DNA of 8,412 nt from Deltaproteobacteria bacterium UBA6930 (GTDB taxonomy: Bacteria; Myxococcota_A; UBA9160; UBA6930). Below, piece after piece: positions 6,936 to 8,412 of this stretch. The notes below the pieces were generated by a model. That model was not told where the DNA came from. It saw only the letters and a program-made list of their open reading frames with translations, and ran no database searches. The stretch covers positions 1-8,412 of the forward strand of contig DKAI01000062.1 of NCBI GenBank assembly GCA_002450755.1, in the 5' to 3' direction. How positions within the stretch are numbered: the stretch's first letter is position 1; every line of letters begins with the position of its first letter. Position numbers and translations under genes: made by a program.

Positions 6936-7583
6936 CTATCTAGGGACCTGGGCAAGCCAAATAGCCCTCTGTCGACCATCGAAAGCTTCGAAAAGATAGG
7001 TATGTTCTTGTGAAAACTGACCCTCCCCAATTTTTGGCTTCTTTTGTCTTTGAGAGAGTGGAATGCCCAGCCACCCCCCCTTGGCTACCCAAGGCAGACA
7101 GAAGGCCTGGGCCTTTTCCGGAGATGCAACCGCCTGAGCCAAAACCAATGAAGTTGGCTCCGGGTTCAGCCTCTCTGCTCGACCTTTGACGCACTTGACC
7201 TGTGGCAACGCGAGCTCTCGTTTAACATGGCGTAAGAAGTGATGCCTTCTCTCTCGGGACTCGACTAACACAACCTGACGTTCCGGATAGAGACAGGCGA
7301 GAGGAATTCCTGGAAAGCCCGCCCCAGAGCCAATATCAGACAGTGAAGACCACCCGGGCAGATACATTGAAAGGTGAAGCGAGTCGAAGATACGGTGGAG
7401 CATCACTTCTTTCGCCGATGGGCGAGCAGTGAGTTGAATTCGCGCCCCCCAGGCCTCCACCAACAAGGCGAAGCGCACTAGTCTCTCTTGGGATTCTTTG
7501 GTTAGCTCCGCACCAAGATGTTTGGCGTGATTAAACTTTTCTAGGAGAGTCTTCAGATCACCTGTTATTTCGGACGATACCAC
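6936..7583 (-). CDS. rsmG: 16S rRNA (guanine(527)-N(7))-methyltransferase RsmG (GidB)
   Basis: RsmG methylates N7 of G527 in 16S rRNA using S-adenosylmethionine; its loss gives low-level streptomycin resistance in several bacteria. From the GTG at 7581-7583 the protein has 215 residues, close to the usual 205-240. The N-terminal helices include RFALLVEAWGARIQLTA, matching the family's W-N-x-x-x-N-L-T pattern in altered form, and HRIFDSL. The SAM-binding loop is DIGSGAGFPGIPLA (83-96), followed by VVLVESRERRHHFLRHV. Two usually conserved features differ: the A-R-A motif reads AQA (Q150), and the L-K-G block after the final glycine pair is replaced by WLGIPLSQRQKK. It may thus be divergent in activity. 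An ATG-like longer reading from 7706 would overlap jag by 68 bases and translate the parS palindrome, so I prefer 7583, which has GGGAG 9 bases upstream. Confidence 0.9.
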   Translation of the reverse strand: MVSSEITGDLKTLLEKFNHAKHLGAELTKESQERLVRFALLVEAWGARIQLTARPSAKEVMLHRIFDSLHLSMYLPGWSSLSDIGSGAGFPGIPLACLYPERQVVLVESRERRHHFLRHVKRELALPQVKCVKGRAERLNPEPTSLVLAQAVASPEKAQAFCLPWVAKGGWLGIPLSQRQKKPKIGEGQFSQEHTYLFEAFDGRQRAIWLAQVPR

Positions 7584-7592
7584 CCTATCCAA

Positions 7593-7597
7593 CTCCC
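7593..7597 (-). promoter_or_regulatory. Ribosome binding site that decides the rsmG start
   Basis: On the minus strand GGGAG lies 9 bases before the GTG at 7581-7583. It is the only good Shine-Dalgarno-like match near the possible rsmG starts and supports a 215-residue protein. It touches the edge of the parS palindrome, so ParB bound there could cover the site in DNA; any effect on expression is speculation. Confidence 0.5.
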
Positions 7598-7612
7598 GTT
7601 CCACGTGGAACG
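7597..7612. promoter_or_regulatory. parS centromere site (ParB binding site)
   Basis: The sequence CGTTCCACGTGGAACG is a perfect 16-base palindrome. Its core GTTCCACGTGGAAC fits the widely conserved chromosomal parS pattern (TTYCACGTGRAA) and is the form known from Pseudomonas-type parS sites. It lies in the 55-base gap between jag and rsmG, about 1.6 kb upstream of parB, which encodes a protein with the matching canonical helix-turn-helix. Chromosomal parS sites are known to cluster around parAB near the replication origin. It is the only site in the window I found with both CACGTG and the flanking TTC/GAA. Binding by this ParB is inferred. Confidence 0.9.
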
Positions 7613-7638
7613 TCGACCCTTCGGCCCCAGGTAGCTTA

Positions 7639-8412
7639 CTAGTCGTTCCGTTCCTTGCTCGCCTTGCGAGCCTCTTCAAAATCTGGCGTTCCCTTAGGAA
7701 CAACAATTACTTTCCGATATCTGCCTTCGCCATTGCTTAACGTCGCCACCTCTTCGTTATCCCTAAGGGCGATATGTACCAAACGCCTATCTCGGGGGTT
7801 CATGGCCTCCAGGGCGACTGGTCTTCCTGTATCCAAGGCTCTTTTCGCAGCTCTCCCCGCCGCTCTCGTCAAAAGGTCCTCTCTCTCTTCCGTATCTCCC
7901 TCTGTATCAACCACGATCCGCTTGGGATCTTCTTCAAAGCTATATGCTGCCTGATTTACAAGAAGTTGTAGTGCGTCGGCCGCTCGACCATCGCCAGAAC
8001 CTATCCGTGCTGAGGCTGGGCCTGACAAATTGAAAATCACGAGATCCTTTTCTTCGTTCTGTTCTATTTCAAACGGGCCTGCGTCGAGTCTTTCCACAAC
8101 ACCCTTAAGAAAGTCCCCTGTCTCACTGACCTCGCCCTTAACCGTTCCCACTGAAGGCTCTCGGTTTTCTTCTTCTGCAAGCTCAATTTGGGGCTCGGCG
8201 GCTGATTCCGTATTTTTCTCCTCGCCCGCGGGCGTCACGTCGTAAGAAGGCTCCTTTCCGGCTCGGGACCTGCCGTTGTTAGCTCGCGCAATCACTAAGG
8301 TTCGGCCCCCAAGACCCGATACAGCGTCAGAGCCAAGCGTAATCACTTTAAGCTGAGACTCTGAAAGTCCGAAGAATGTCACCGCTGCCGCTATAGCCTC
8401 CTGCGCATTGTC
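7639..8412 (-). CDS. jag: Jag/KhpB-family KH-R3H RNA-binding protein, 5' end missing
   Basis: Jag (KhpB, SpoIIIJ-associated) is an RNA-binding protein usually encoded beside yidC and linked to small-RNA and cell-envelope control. The frame stays open to the high-coordinate edge: the 257 visible residues begin DNAQEAIAAAVTFFGLSESQ, the Jag N-terminal domain. The GTG at 8380-8382 is therefore an internal valine, not a start. After the N-domain (to about 45) comes an acidic, low-complexity linker (about 50-98), then a KH domain (about 100-172) and an R3H domain (about 175-240). The R3H domain is well preserved: AMNPRDRRLVHIALRDNEEV, with R209-x-x-x-H213, and then EGRYRKVIVVP. The KH nucleic-acid loop reads RIGSGDGRAADALQLLV, with three residues between the glycines at 138 and 142 instead of the usual two and no basic residue between them. 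It ends 55 bases before rsmG. Confidence 0.93.
   Translation of the reverse strand, partial: DNAQEAIAAAVTFFGLSESQLKVITLGSDAVSGLGGRTLVIARANNGRSRAGKEPSYDVTPAGEEKNTESAAEPQIELAEEENREPSVGTVKGEVSETGDFLKGVVERLDAGPFEIEQNEEKDLVIFNLSGPASARIGSGDGRAADALQLLVNQAAYSFEEDPKRIVVDTEGDTEEREDLLTRAAGRAAKRALDTGRPVALEAMNPRDRRLVHIALRDNEEVATLSNGEGRYRKVIVVPKGTPDFEEARKASKERND

Noticed and set aside
6827..7194. Minus-strand open frames across the rsmG-parA junction
   Set aside because: They overlap rsmG and parA in other frames and look like shadows, with no family resemblance or start signal.
7584..7706. Longer rsmG start at 7706 overlapping jag
   Set aside because: It would translate the parS site, add 41 residues with no family match, and has no advantage over the GTG at 7583 with GGGAG upstream.
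7655..8245. Plus-strand open frames opposite jag
   Set aside because: Serine- and arginine-rich translations typical of antisense shadows of an acidic coding sequence.
8380..8382. GTG at 8382 as the start of jag
   Set aside because: The frame stays open to the window edge and the preceding ten residues (DNAQEAIAAA) belong to the Jag N-terminal domain.

Overview
The window is a chromosomal housekeeping segment in which every gene reads on the minus strand, so transcription runs from high to low coordinates. In transcription order it holds the 3' part of jag/khpB (KH-R3H RNA-binding protein), rsmG (16S rRNA methyltransferase), parA, parB, a small bactofilin, and then F1Fo ATP synthase genes: two Fo b-type subunits, delta (atpH), alpha (atpA), gamma (atpG) and the first 83 codons of beta (atpD). 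Both edges cut genes: jag lacks its true start and atpD lacks most of its length.

The order parA-parB-bactofilin followed by an ATP synthase cluster that starts with two b-type genes (b' and b) and has no a or c subunit in front is, from general knowledge, typical of Deltaproteobacteria-like lineages (Desulfobacterota, Myxococcota, SAR324 and relatives) and some neighbouring phyla. The base composition is moderate, about half G+C by eye. I cannot name a genus. In many relatives mnmE and mnmG lie between jag and rsmG; here they are absent and the short gap carries a parS site instead.

Layout. 7639-8412: jag. 7584-7638: a 55-base gap with a perfect 16-base palindrome, CGTTCCACGTGGAACG, that matches the bacterial centromere parS. 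6936-7583: rsmG. 5085-6861: parA and parB, overlapping by 11 bases. 4741-5079: bactofilin, 5 bases after parB. 4502-4740: the longest non-coding stretch, with a 9-base-pair hairpin close to the first ATP synthase gene; it is the likeliest place for atp operon control. 1-4501: atpF', atpF, atpH, atpA, atpG and atpD, tightly packed.

Two modules are combined. The first is a complete ParABS chromosome segregation system (ATPase, CTP-dependent centromere-binding clamp and a centromere site about 1.6 kb from parB), with a polymerising scaffold protein next to it. The second is the peripheral stalk and catalytic head of ATP synthase. I found no mobile element, CRISPR array, tRNA, rRNA or convincing intrinsic terminator, and no sign of a wholly new system. 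The points most worth a second look are the parS site, the loss of usually conserved residues in RsmG and in the Jag KH loop, the unusual N-terminus of the first b subunit, and the atp leader hairpin.
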